From NCBI GenBank assembly GCA_009761415.1, contig QUOL01000018.1, positions 620,001 to 684,000 on the forward strand: a stretch of 64,000 nt of DNA. Reading direction: 5' to 3'. Positions 9,900-24,659 of the stretch are shown piece by piece. The notes beneath the pieces were generated by a model. The model was not told the origin of the DNA. It ran no database searches and saw nothing but the letters and a program-made list of their open reading frames with translations. The stretch's first letter is position 1; each line of letters opens with the position of its first letter. Source of the stretch: Sarcomyxa edulis. Lineage: Eukaryota; Basidiomycota; Agaricomycetes; Agaricales; Mycenaceae. Both the position numbers and the translations under genes were made by a program.

Positions 9900-11545
9900 C
9901 TAACGAATGCCCGTTACCCTTCGAGCACCAGGTAGGCAGTCTGCCAAAGCTCCTGCAAGGATGTGCAATTCTTCTGAAGAGCAAGGATACCTGTACAACT
10001 TCAACAGGGTGATATCACTCAAGTCCCAGTCTGAGTATCTTCGCCCTCGCATCTCAACCCTGAACAATTCCTAGATAACAAGGCAAAAGTTTAGTTATGG
10101 GCTTGGATGCGAAATTGAAGTATAATTCTGCTTGCCACACTAGAATCACGAGATCTCTCCTCATGTGATACATCCATGCACTCGTCTTCAACCACTCCAG
10201 TGTATACCAATGATAACTCCTGTAAATCAGGTAATTTTTCCGCTAACAAGTCAAGGAGTTGTGGACTGAGTTTATTGATATCTATATGAAGTGATCGGAG
10301 AGCATCCCCCGCTCGGCCTCGACCTCGACGATGAGAGAATGCGCTGGCTAAAGTATTGACCTCCGTGTAGGTAAGATTATAGTTTGTGAGACGCAACACG
10401 GTAAGAGTGTCGAAGATCTTGTAGGAATGGGCAATGGACATGAGTGTTACCATCGACATCTCTGTGGATTTCCGTATTTCGAGCTCGAGTTCCTTCAATT
10501 TTGGGAAGACTATAGGGGATAGGCTGGTGGGGTTCCATACACCAGAATAACTTTCTACAACACATGGGCTTGTGTGTAAGGTGATGCGCTGGAGTGTTTC
10601 GTTGTGACGAGAGAAGAATCGTTCGAGGTGGGAAGGTTCAGAAAGATGGGCACTGTCGATGACGATCGCGAGAAAGATCTGGCGTAAACGGGGAAAGTGC
10701 TCTAGGTGTTGGAATAGAGATGATAGATTGACGCAGCTATTTAGCGACAACGAGAAGGACTGCATGGTGGACTTCAGACCATTCACAAACGGCGCTAGGT
10801 CCCTCGCGACTGCTGAATCATCTCGGGGCAACGACCAGGGAACGACTCGGGATATGGAGATATCAAGGTCCTCGAGGCTGCTGAAAGTGGTAGGGGATTC
10901 AAATGTAGCGTATTCTTCGAGTGGTATACTGAGCGACAAGCGACGTAAGTTAGACCCATAGGCGCGCCATCCAATAGAGAGAAGAGGATCAATGAAATCG
11001 TAGTCAGTTCGCCTTAGAGCAACATGTGTTACATTAGAAAGGCGTCCGATGACACGCTCCAAGGTCTGTAATAGATCTGGCCCCGAAACAGTATCGGTTC
11101 TCGAGACAAGGGGGGAGATGTGGTTGCTCGAATTCCGTCTACATTTTGAACGAAAGAAATTCAAGCGAGACCTGAATTTGGAAGACCAAGCCTGACGGTG
11201 CAGTTTCACGTCCTCGAGAGTTTGGCTCTGACTGTGGAGCACGAGTTGATTCGATAAATTGGTTAGAATATTCACAGTTCGGACCCTCTTTGCGACGAAA
11301 GGATCCCTACACGACACATTGCGTTAGACAGATCACACACACTTTTTTGAATCTTACTCTAGTCGAATCAGTAACCTCATTAGATTGGTATCCAAAGAAG
11401 CGATACTCAGTGAGCGATATCGTTCGTCCATCGCGAGGTAGAAAAAGACTTGATTGACACCGAGCATGACGCGGATCTGGTCGGGAGGTACGAATCGAGC
11501 GATATGAAGCCAGATATCGGATGGGAGTTGCAATGCTATGAGCAT
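9900..11545 (-). CDS. F-box protein, LRR-like (three exons)
   Basis: I model exons at 11545-11358, 11306-10136 and 10070-9900 (509 residues). The F-box is at the extreme N-terminus (LPSDIWLHIARFVPPDQIRVML, shown here in one piece only as a family signature: LPSDIW..IARFVPP), followed by VNQVFFYLAMDERYR. The paralogue at 41698-43394 has the matching VNPVFFNIAMDMRYR. The body is LRR-like. Intron 2 has a GC donor (GCAAGC at 10135) with a strong branch site and TCTAG acceptor. Ignoring it ends the protein early; using it adds a 56-residue exon whose EMRGRRYSDWDL aligns with EMNNRAYAGWAL in the paralogue, which supports the splice. The open frame extends upstream to Met at 11662, but that 39-residue extension has no counterpart in the paralogue, so I start at 11545. 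Likely an SCF substrate adaptor; substrate unknown. Confidence 0.75.
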
Positions 11546-12148
11546 GTCTAGGTAAAACGAGGGTTGCTGGATGCGATTGAAATACAGGCAGGACAAGATG
11601 GGTGCCTCCCGACAGATGGTCGACGGACACTGCCAAAGCGTGAGATCAGTGATGCTGTACATAGCTTCTTGGAAAGTACGGGCATGTGACTTACTTGTAC
11701 GACGGGCAGCCGTAGATATTTAGGAAGGTTTAGGACCTATACAATGTTGGAAAACAGTGATTGCGAAGAGTAGAAACATGATACTGGGCCAAGGCCTCGC
11801 AAGCATGCTGACTTGAATTTTGACTGGCCGGCGACCGTTGCCCAAAGACGCAATTCAAATGTGTGGACCTCAAGCTCTGGAAGGTATTTGGAGAGTCACG
11901 TAAGATTTGTTTCTTTGAATGTGAGCAACATTTGAGCGAAATGGAGTTTGGGTAAGAATTTCGAAGTAGCTCACAGTCGCGACGTGATTCGCGTCAAGCA
12001 GCGAGTCGTTTTCACCGTGACTTCAGGCCTTCGGGTCACAATCAGGTCACACATCCGAGACCCATGTGAATTAGGCCGGCTCTTTGCCGGCCGCGGTTCT
12101 TTTGTGGGGAATTTCTCCTCCTCAGTCTCCTAGTCGTCTTGCTCAACG
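11546..12148. other. Intergenic; possible 5' leader and gene fragment on minus strand
   Basis: The 5' leader of the F-box gene probably lies at 11546-11690, where a GTAAGT donor (minus strand) suggests a leader intron. Around 11690-11900 the minus strand has short open pieces with intron-like signals (reading about LNLPKYLRLPVVQ) that I cannot assign. The final 150 bp is the promoter side of the plus-strand gene starting at 12149 and is C/T-rich. Confidence 0.35.
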
Positions 12149-13712
12149 ATGCCAACAGCGACGAGCACCCTCTGCTCATCGCCTCCAACGACGACAAGCA
12201 CCATCAAACTGCCTCCCTCGCCGCTCCCATCGTTCTCATCAACCTCGGCGCCTTCGTCTCCATCGGTCGCAACTCTTAAGTCTCTTTACAGTCGTGCTGC
12301 TCGTGCCTTCATCCACAGAGAAATTTCCCTCACGCACACTCTCCTTGCCTCTGCATTCTCTCTCCTCAGGCCACCAATATCTCTTCACAAAGACTCTCTC
12401 AATCTACACCGACGGAAATGGGATATTCTACGTATAACTCTTGAAACTACAGTATACGCCTCACCACCTACAGCCCGAGATTCTCTTCCACCAGAACTTC
12501 TCGAAAATCTGCTTCAATCTCCTCAATCTCTCATTAACTCTCTATATACTCGATCTCTGGATCTCTTCACACCGACGCCTCAGAATCTCAAGGCCAAGTT
12601 AAACCCAAGTGCTGCATACTTACCAGCTCAGGTCCTTAAGACCCTCGCTCTTTCGAGTATGAAACTCGACGCTCCAGATGTAGGACGCGCTATGGTTGAA
12701 GACTGGCTGGCTAGAAGAGGCCAACTTACTGAAGAATATGAAGCTCTGGAGGACTCTGACAGACAGGACGACGGGTACGAGATGATTCTGGATCTATATT
12801 GTTTGCACATACTTCCACGGTTGGACCAATGGGATTATGCGAGAGAATTTCTCCAATACGAGGGTGAATTGGAAGACGACCGACGGGAGGTGCGACCTAT
12901 CATTCATGGATTATACACTCACTTTCCTTTCTAATCTTTCTGAACTACAGCGCTTGAAGTCATCTCTACAAACTCTTCACTCCCAGACTGTCGCATCACG
13001 TCTTCCACCACCAGCCAATATATTCACATCCTTGAATTCGAACCCAGCATCACCCTCGCGATCCCCCCGGCCCTACTCCCCGTCACCCTCAACGTCGTCA
13101 TCTTCTTCATCTAACATATCTACGACCTCGAACCGGACAGTCATCCCTCGTACGCCCCGGCCTTTCCCCCATATACCCACCGACTCTACAACACCCCTTC
13201 TTCCTGCCCAAGATTCGCCTCCATTACCTTCTTCATCATCCGATTGCGGCTCAGACACAACCGTAACTCGCGCACTTCTCGCACACCCAACCCCTACCCC
13301 AATACCTCGTCCCCCTCTATCCAATTCCTCCAAATCAACCTCCGCTTCATCCACATTCCGTACTCGTGCTCAAACTCAAATCATCCCTCAAACGCAATCC
13401 GCAAGTACTTACTCCTACTACGCAGCATTAATCAAAACGGCATTGAGTCCTTACTTGACATCGTCAAACTTAACTACCTTTATCCTCTTCTTCGTCATCT
13501 TCCCACTCGTTTCTCTGGTATTCCGAATCAGGCGACGGAGGAGATTGGGAGGTGGCGCCGGAGTGGGCACTACAGCTGATCAAGTTAGAAGACGACTGCA
13601 AGCCAGGGCGAGCGAGACGGGAATGGGACTGTTGGGATTGAAGGGCGTTTGGGCTGCGGTGCTGAGAGTTGTGGGGGACACAATTAGGATGGGAGGGAGT
13701 GGTCTTGTATGA
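12149..13712 (+). CDS. Tail-anchored protein resembling peroxin Pex26
   Basis: Two exons, 12149-12889 and 12951-13712, give 500 residues. The N-terminal 250 residues are a helical, TPR-like region. It includes YLPAQVLKTLALSSMKLDAP, then VGRAMVEDWLARRG and YEMILDLYCLHILPRL, an order of features like that of human PEX26 and its relatives. A long Ser/Thr/Pro-rich linker follows. A single hydrophobic segment at about residues 420-440 (TFILFFVIFPLVSLVF) is flanked by an RIRRRRR cluster, leaving about 55 residues beyond it. A cytosolic helical domain plus C-terminal anchor with basic flank is the layout of Pex26/Pex15, which recruits the Pex1-Pex6 AAA-ATPase to peroxisomes. The assignment rests on layout and local motif resemblance, so an unrelated tail-anchored protein remains possible. 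The intron has GTGCGA/CTACAG signals and keeps frame. Confidence 0.6.
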
Positions 13713-14099
13713 TCTTTACAAGGAAGATTTCGTATAGCCAATATGTATGATTTAGGTAGGCTCATTCTAGGATTGAGAAGTACTGCTTCAGTTCTTTCAA
13801 TCGGACCCGGCCAACTTCAATCAAACGTGATCGTGATTCGTGAGATTGTGTAACCTTGGACCCACAAGGACCCACAAGTCACAAAAATAAGGCAGCATGT
13901 TGCAGACTCATTTGTCTAAACCGTAATGCCATCGGGGGTCTTAATCATAGTCAATATGGAGACCGAAGATCTACAATTGGGATTGTATATATATGTAAAT
14001 AGTTCGAGATATATATATAATAAAACTATAAGCTGTATGGGTTAGATTAGGTATGCTATAATGTACAAGATGGGTATTGAAGAGACCAGGGCACTGGCA
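13713..14099. other. Intergenic between convergent genes
   Basis: A 387-bp gap between the 3' ends of the Pex26-like and SEC14-like genes. It is AT-rich with a TATATATATAATAAAA run near 14010 that may serve as a polyadenylation region. No gene seen. Confidence 0.5.
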
Positions 14100-15379
<1,280 letters not shown>

Positions 15380-15511
15380 CGTTCAGAGACGCGTATAATG
15401 AGAGGCTAGTTTGAACGAAAGACCAAGGGGGATGTTCTACGTAGGAGAAACGCGTAAAAATTGGAATTTATACAGCTGGCAAGGCTTGAGTTCGGCACGG
15501 TATCGGCACCG

Positions 15512-17337
<1,826 letters not shown>

Positions 17338-17778
17338 GTAGTCGGCGCGTTATTCGTGAAATGTACTTGTATGCCAGTGTGTAGCCAAATCTAGGAGACA
17401 TTGTGTTGGGGCCATTGGGCGGCGACAACCGGGGTAATTTCCACACTTTTTGTGGACCCTCCATATGCAGGTACATCCGCGCTTGGTTACCTTGTATGTT
17501 GTGTATGTTTGAGATGCATCGGTAGCATTGTTGAGTACAATGATCGCGTGAGAGAATAAAGCGGGGTGGCTGCCAAACAGCGCCATCAACAGGGTAGGGA
17601 CGGTCGGACGCGCTCCTCCTCAACGTTGTATCCAACTCTCACTTTCTCAATTTTTGCCACTCGCTTTTGCATCCCCATCCACCGTGACAAATCCCATTAA
17701 AAAACAGCTTTTAATCTCTTCGACTATCATTGCTATTAGATCCTGCTGACAATCGCGTGTTTCTGTTGCGTGCAGTTG

Positions 17779-17879
17779 ATGTCATTTTCGGGCACTCCTT
17801 TAGGTCAAGGCAGGCGTCTCGATCATAATACTTTTCTCGGTAAACCACCTTCAATCGCACGTCTTACGGGTGCGTTAGA
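17779..17879 (+). pseudogene. Truncated first exon of SUN-domain gene (duplication remnant)
   Basis: The ATG and the following codons (MSFSGTPLGQGRRLD) match exon 1 of the SUN gene at 32462. This copy then loses an internal segment and ends at the duplication border just past the intron donor. No SUN coding sequence follows. It is a by-product of the duplication. Confidence 0.85.
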
Positions 17880-18392
17880 GCTCTGAGCTCGTCTGAAGTT
17901 GAAAACCAAATAAACAAATGAAAAAAAGCTGCTTGTATGAAACGCTCAGTCGGCTAGGTTTAAAAAATTCAAGGTTTCCCCCTCCCGAGGGTACTCGCAT
18001 TGTACTATCTACCGACATGACGTATCCCATCTAACTACCTGCTGTATCTCAAGGCAGAGTCCGTTGTCCAATCGAGACACGGTGAGTCGAAGAAGTGGCT
18101 TCTTTGATATGTAGATCTTATCAGTAAATGAGAATGACAGTCTGCAAGAGATAGACGTACATGAGTAATGCGAGAAAGTTGTGACACCACGGATAGGCGT
18201 GCTGAGTTTCGAGACGAGACGAGACCCGTATGTTGAGTCATGAATTTCAAGCCAACGGGCGCAAGAGCCACCCGAGGACACATCAGGATATCTGGTGAGA
18301 ATAGTCAGAACACAGAAAGGAAGCAAAGTAGAGACCTTGATACGTACGGTCTTCCCATCCTATCGAGATTCTCGAGTAATAGACATGGGTCC

Positions 18393-20479
18393 GCTCGCCG
18401 CGGGGCCAGAATGTCGAGAGTTCGGTCGTCGTTCTTGCTGTAAGAATTAGCCGAGGTTGGCTCTTGGATTGCAGATGGGATGGTGTGTTGAGTGGCAAAG
18501 TAGCATGGTTTGAGTGGCAAGACAACGAGGACAGAGAATCTAATGATACGATCAGAAAAAGAACTTGTCGAGAGAAACAACACAACAAAAGAGACATACC
18601 ACGGTATAAGCTTCGAAGAGTTTGGGGTTATCGTAGACTACGCGGGTGGTATAGTCCAGTGGAGGGAGGTCGCGGCCTAGGGTTCAAGCAGCTAACACGA
18701 CGACGACAAAGAGCTTGGCAATGCGTCAGAGAACGAGACGACAAGACAAACTTCATGAAAGAGACATACCCGGGCCGTGTCCATGATGCTGGCAGAAGTT
18801 GATGGAGGCGAATCAGGATCAGACGGTGGTGATGGCTGAGTGCAGGGAGATACTGGAAATGGGAGCTGGTGCGACGGTGCTGTCTGGGTCTGGGTTTAGA
18901 ATTGACTTTTGTGGTGACTGTCGATGGATTGATGCCGGTGGTCGGAACGGGCGTAACGGGGCAACCAGAAGGGACGAGTTGAGTGCGGGCAGTCGTGTAA
19001 TGATAGACATTTCGAAGGGGGAAAGTTGGCGAGGAAGGTGGGTCATCTTCGATTGAAAATCAGAAAGGAAGAAGGCGGACGGCGGGCAAGGCAAGGATGG
19101 CGAGAAGAATGAACGGTTATGATGATGGGGAGTGGTGATGAGGCCTGGGAGCTCCACATGGAACATACCAGGCAGATTTTATCGTAACTCGAAGATACGA
19201 TGAAGATAGATCTCGAAGTTGAAAAGACTCGAGAGGAGTCAGTGACGAGGACAGGAATTGATAAGATATCGACATACCTGGGTGGGACGGCGCTTCGCGC
19301 CGTGCCATCCTGCCCACCTTACAGCCATGCGCCTCACTTGTTAATGGCAACGTTGACTTTATCCTATAAGGGGGGGTTCGCTCGCCGCGGGGCCGAAACC
19401 TCAAAATTTCGACCTTCATTTTGTGCACGAGGGTTAGCCGAGGAGGAGAGATGCCGACGTAGGTTTAAGAGCGATTGGCGGACGCCTAAATATGGAATTA
19501 GAATTTTTGGGGGCAGATGAGGGCAATGTAGGTACACATACCACAGTGAGAAGGTGCTAAGCTACATCAAGGTATTGCTGTTGTTACCCAAGGTTTGTGG
19601 CCAACGCTCGACACGAGTATGTACAGCGATGAGGAGAACTAGTGATTTGTGGAAGCTTGGATATATGATTAGTATGAAATACGTGAGGAAGACCGACAGA
19701 ATAGACATACCTAGGTCAAAACGCGCTGCACCTGACATCGCTCACCGCATAGCCGAGAATTCAATATTGCGGCAGTGATTCTTGTCTGTACGTTCGAAAA
19801 GGAGTCTGCGTTGAACGCAAGAACCCAATCTGCGGACGTCCGCATATGATTTTAGAATGGTGTGAGGATAGTTGACGAAACAGACATACCTTGATTGAAA
19901 GGCGCTACGCGCCTTCTCGCAGCTGACCAGACGGCAAGGTAACACTCTACTTATTGAGATATCCGTGGGCTTTATCTTAGAGGTACACGCTGCTCGCCGC
20001 AGGGCCAAATTCTCAGAATTTTGGCCGCAATTTCTAGTCAAATTGTTAGCCGAGAAGAGGCGGCGAAGATTCGATCTGCAAAGGCCTGAAGATGAATGAC
20101 AGAGGCTCTGAGGGGATGAATGGAGGGAGCTTGTACATACATATGATCTGAAGGCGCTACGCGCCTTCTCGTATCTAATTGGGCGGATGTCTCTAACTAT
20201 CAAGCGATCCGTAGACTTCATCTTATAAGTTCAGGCTGCTCGCCGCAGGGCCGAAGCTTTGAGATTTTGGTTGTGCTTCGTGGTCTGTACTTTAGCCGAG
20301 AAGGGCATGTCGATGTAAGTAGAGGCCCAATTGCAAAACCCGGGTATCATCCAGAGCGAGAGGCGGATGAACGGGAAGATCGTGGTCACACCACAGCACT
20401 TCACACTTCTCTCAACCCTCTGTCCATAAACTACACGGATAACCCATCTTGATACGGTGGAATCGCTCGCCACAAGGCC
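18393..20479 (-). repeat. Dispersed direct-repeat family with hairpin and GCTCGCCGC core
   Basis: Five copies of the core GCTCGCCGCRGGGCC or a variant occur at 18393, 19380, 19992, 20240 and 20465. In three copies a hairpin lies 73-77 bp before the core: ACGGCGC-TTC-GCGCCGT at 19287-19303, AAGGCGC-TAC-GCGCCTT at 19899-19915 and the same at 20151-20167. Each hairpin follows an ACATAC motif by 10-20 bp, and the cores are followed by TTAGCCGAG. On the minus strand this order reads branch-site-like CTCGGCTAA, core, hairpin, GGTATGT donor, so each unit looks like an exon bounded by splice signals. Translated frames are not consistently conserved between units. Confidence 0.7.
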
Positions 20480-23400
20480 TAGATATGGAATGATCAGCAA
20501 TGATCTGCGTCTTGTAGATTAGTTGAAGGATGGTGAGCTAGAGAAATCTTGTTCGTTATCTGATCAAATGGAGCAGAGGTAGCGGAGACGTACCAAGTCA
20601 AAGGGCTTTGGCCCATCGCTCTTCTATGGACTCGATTTACGGTGGCAAGGTGGTGAAAATAGCGACTTCGTTCTGGCTGTGACCGATACGTTGATGTTTC
20701 GCCGTTCGTGATACTTCGTCCCTCTTCGAGTGGCAACGGGATTGGAGTGGAGGGACTCATGGGTCTACTGGGGTTTCGTGACTTGTTTATGAGCTGGAAA
20801 ATTAGAATTGGCAAGAAAAGTAAGTACATACCGGCGCTTCGAGCCCTCAGGTTCCAACATCATTTACCTCCGCTATCTGATGCCTGGCGCAAAATGACTC
20901 GATGTCGTTGATAGCTGATGGAAGAGAAGGAATGAGTAACAATGAATGAAGACATAAATCACAAACTAATACAATTCCATGTCTCCCCTCGGTTTCTGCA
21001 TCCAAGATCACATCTATGAAGTCGTCTGTGATAGTCTGCTTGGTATCTCCAACCTGCGAAGGTTCTGAGGAGTCAGAGCATGCACTTTATGAGATGCAGG
21101 AAAGCTTACTTTACAGGATTGCAGCCCAAACTCCATCCTCGAGTCAGTCGATCAGCGCCGTTGACTGAGATTGACGAATCGAATGAGTCTCAAGATGATT
21201 GTCTGCAGATTCAATAGGCACTTACCAAGACTATGAATTCTCCAGCGCATCGACTATTGACCACCTCCAAGCACGCAGTTGGAGCTAGAATGATGTCCCA
21301 TGGTGAGCCTGATTGATGTGAATGTAAAGCAAGATAACTCACTAAAAATCCTGCCCGGGAATCACCGACATCTATTCTCCAGCGCGTCGACATCTCGCGT
21401 TGATCCCGCATTGGTTTCCATTCAGGCTTCATCCGTCAAGACTTTGTCGAATGTCGATCGATCATCGATCGACGAAGTCAAAATCGCGCCAGTGACAGAA
21501 ATGGTGGCACCTGGAAATGGGCATGAACTTTGGAAAAAGTGTCGACAGTGGACCTAGGGCAGACGTAGGATGGACTGAATCGAAAAAGATCGAGACGAGG
21601 TCGAAAATCGGCTATTGAAAGGTCATGAGCGTCAATGGAAAGAAGCGCGTAATCCCGAAATGGACGTACCGCTGTTTGCACTTGAGGCTTGTTGCCAAAC
21701 AACCGCCCGCGGTAATGCTATCATTCATCTCCCCCAAATCTCCCCAACGAGCACACCCTGGATCACATCACAGTAGCATCAGTCTCCAGCTGGATTACAC
21801 GAAAAGAAATATAAGACTGACCATTTGTTGCAGATGCTTTGTTATGAGTGTTGTAGAGAGGGTGAGATGAGAGAATCTAGACAACGGCTTCAAGAAAACA
21901 AAGGGGCATAATGGGGGCAAGGGCGAGAAGGTGCGACCAAATTCTCAGATGAGTAGCCTTTAATAGTGCCAGGAATCTTTCTCGGCTAAGATTTATTCGC
22001 CTCCGTCAGTCAGGGTCCGCGATAATTCCCAATCACACCCATCTCAAAACAGCAACAGGATAATCTCAAGCTTCTTGCGCGTATCCGTGGGTGCTAAGCA
22101 GAATTTTCTTGTTGTCTTGTGTGTCACTTACACATCCAGGGCTGATATTTCCGGTTACGTTGCACCCTGACCTAGGCTTCAAGTCAGATCTTGGGATTCC
22201 TGTCTCAGCAACATGCAAACAGGTCGCCTCTTGCTTAAAGCACAAAGACACTTTCAACCACACATTTCTCAGTCCAAACACCCATTCTCAGACTTCTCAG
22301 AACACTCAGAAATATGTGAAGGACAACTGAAGCTCAAGATATTGCAAGATCCGTGAATAACAGATCCGGGGGAGATTGATTGCGTAGCCATGGAGCTATG
22401 CGGTCATTCTTCCTCGGATTTATTATCCATGGTGACTCACCGAATCCGGAGATCAATCCCCTGAATAGGGACACCAACTTGCACCGAAATGACCGCAACG
22501 ATAAGATGACCTCCGCAATATTGTAACCACATTGAACAGCATATCAGTAGCATTTTAAAACCATGTGGGACAATAAACTCACACACATTGTCCGTCTGCC
22601 CGAGACAATACTACGGCATGTCCAAGCCACCGAGGAAAATGTATGATCAATTTCTCGAAGAGGGCAGCCTCAGGTACTATTACATATCAGTGGAACATCG
22701 GAAGCCACAAGGCCCAAGGCCCAGTATTCGAGACAGCATAGAGATCACCCCCAATTGGCGGTTAAATGACGGCAGTGAGCTGAAAAGAAACAGAAAATGA
22801 CGAAACATATCGAGACCTTGTCTCACAACGAGCCGAAATGGAAGTGGACCTGGGACGACAACGGCAGATCATCCCAATCTGGATATGGTGAAGATAGATA
22901 TGGTGGAGCTACAGTGTCCGAATGATAGCCAGTGGGGATCAGACTGCGAGTGAGGAGCAGTCGCGACGGACGCAGCAGGTACCTTAGACTCTAGTAGAGA
23001 AGGGACAATGTATCTCGGTCGTCAGTCGGCGAATTGTGCTGCACTAAGAGTAAAGCGAAGCCCGTACCAATTAATATGAGAGACCGGCACAGGTTGGATC
23101 TCCCGCCAAAAGGACACCGTCACAAGACGACATCGACGAAGAGGTGGGACTCTGATGAACCGACACCTGAACGACTCGGAAACATCGGGCATGCGAATGT
23201 CGGTAGGAAAGATTGAATGGGCCGTAAGATACTTCTAAAAGCAATGACGCACCTCGAATCAAGAGACGTCTCAACACTACGCTGAGATGAGAAGGATATG
23301 AGCCGAGGTAATCTGAGTTGAAGAAACGGGAAATAAGTACCTTCACCTCGCATCCTCGCGAAAATACAATCGGCCTTTCTGATTCCAATATCCACACTTA

Positions 23401-24488
23401 GGAAGATCACATTCCTATCCGAGTACATTACCAGCCATGAGGGATGTCTGCTAGATGAGATAAGAATAAACTCACGACTATCAAACGAGACTGTGAGTTG
23501 AGTTTTCTCCTAGAAGAAATACGCGATTTGCTGTTGTAGCATTCTTCGAAGTGTTCTCGACTGTCATTCAACCGATGTACTGGAATACGAGGGCATAAAA
23601 CACCGTACATCGCAGGTATGGATCCAAGAAACGGTCGAATGTATTCAATAACTTACCTGACGCTGAACTCTCGATATCTGGTCTGGGACAGCATGACTGT
23701 AGGCGTTTCTGAGACTTCAGTTTCTGGGGCAGACCCGTCTTTCAATAGAAGGCTCTTCAGCAGAGTACATCGCATAAAATCAGCGGAAGAAATCAAGACT
23801 CACCGAGATCTCAAGTCAGAATGTGGACATTCGAATCAACGTTTTGACAATGAGAAGATATATCGACGGGTTAGACGTCGTTGAGAGGTCTTTTTTGGAC
23901 TAGGACGGAGGTGGATAGGGATTCCATTTGGTATCAGATGCACAGAAACATTGGCAGACGGGTCGGAGGGGGATCAGCCGTAGAGTTCAATTCGGAGACC
24001 CTTCGACAAAATTCCAAGGTCCTAGTAAATCGTCCCATGGTCCGGCATAGTACAGCATTGCCTGAGTTCACGTCGCCTGGAGCTAAGATTCGTTGGCAGT
24101 GGTGAGAACGATCTTGATAAAAATCGTGAGATGAATGATTCACAAGCAGTCTGAGTTATGGGAAGGATGACGGTAATTTGAGCTTGACTAGTGATCCATA
24201 TGATTGCTGATAGTCTTCGCTGATGATCTATTTGGGTTCATGACTGAGGGCAGACGGTGTGATGAAGGGGGAGTTGGTAGAACAACTTGAAATTGAGGTC
24301 AAAAGCAAGACGCGTCTGGAAACTAATTAGTGAAATCTAATCTTGATTCGTCGCGTCGAGCCTCCTCTCCTCCTCTTTCTTTCTCGCACTGTCTACTGCA
24401 TCCCGTCTCTTCAGCTACTGCTTCAGATACACCACACCCACCTCTACGTCTCTCATGAATGCACCATACATTTCTCGCGGTTCATAGG

Positions 24489-24529
24489 TTGCAAACTTGT
24501 TGCAAACTTGTTGCAAACTTGTTGCAAAC
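24489..24529 (+). repeat. 11-bp tandem repeat
   Basis: Nearly four copies of TTGCAAACTTG in head-to-tail order, a short minisatellite in otherwise unassigned DNA. Confidence 0.9.
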
Positions 24530-24659
24530 CAAACAATCTTCGGCCCTGCATTTGCGTGAACTCCAACTCGAGCTCGACAGTCATTTTCATGGAGGATTAG
24601 GGGCCTGTACCTGTCGAAAGTAAGCCAACTGTTACCTTCACGAGTGATGCTTTTTGAGC

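Noticed and set aside
12837..12950. Independent start for the second exon of the Pex26-like gene
   Set aside because: The frame begins inside exon 1 in another phase; splicing at 12889/12951 joins both parts in frame.
18240..18802. Possible transposase or reverse transcriptase in the 12-kb segment
   Set aside because: All frames were scanned for DDE, RT (YxDD) and Rep motifs and none was found, so no transposon class is assigned.
19742..20221. 160-codon minus-strand ORF as a real gene
   Set aside because: It spans two repeat units including their splice-like signals, and the frame is not kept in other copies.
24489..24529. Possible CRISPR-like repeat
   Set aside because: Units are 11 bp head-to-tail with no spacers, in a eukaryotic genome; it is a minisatellite.
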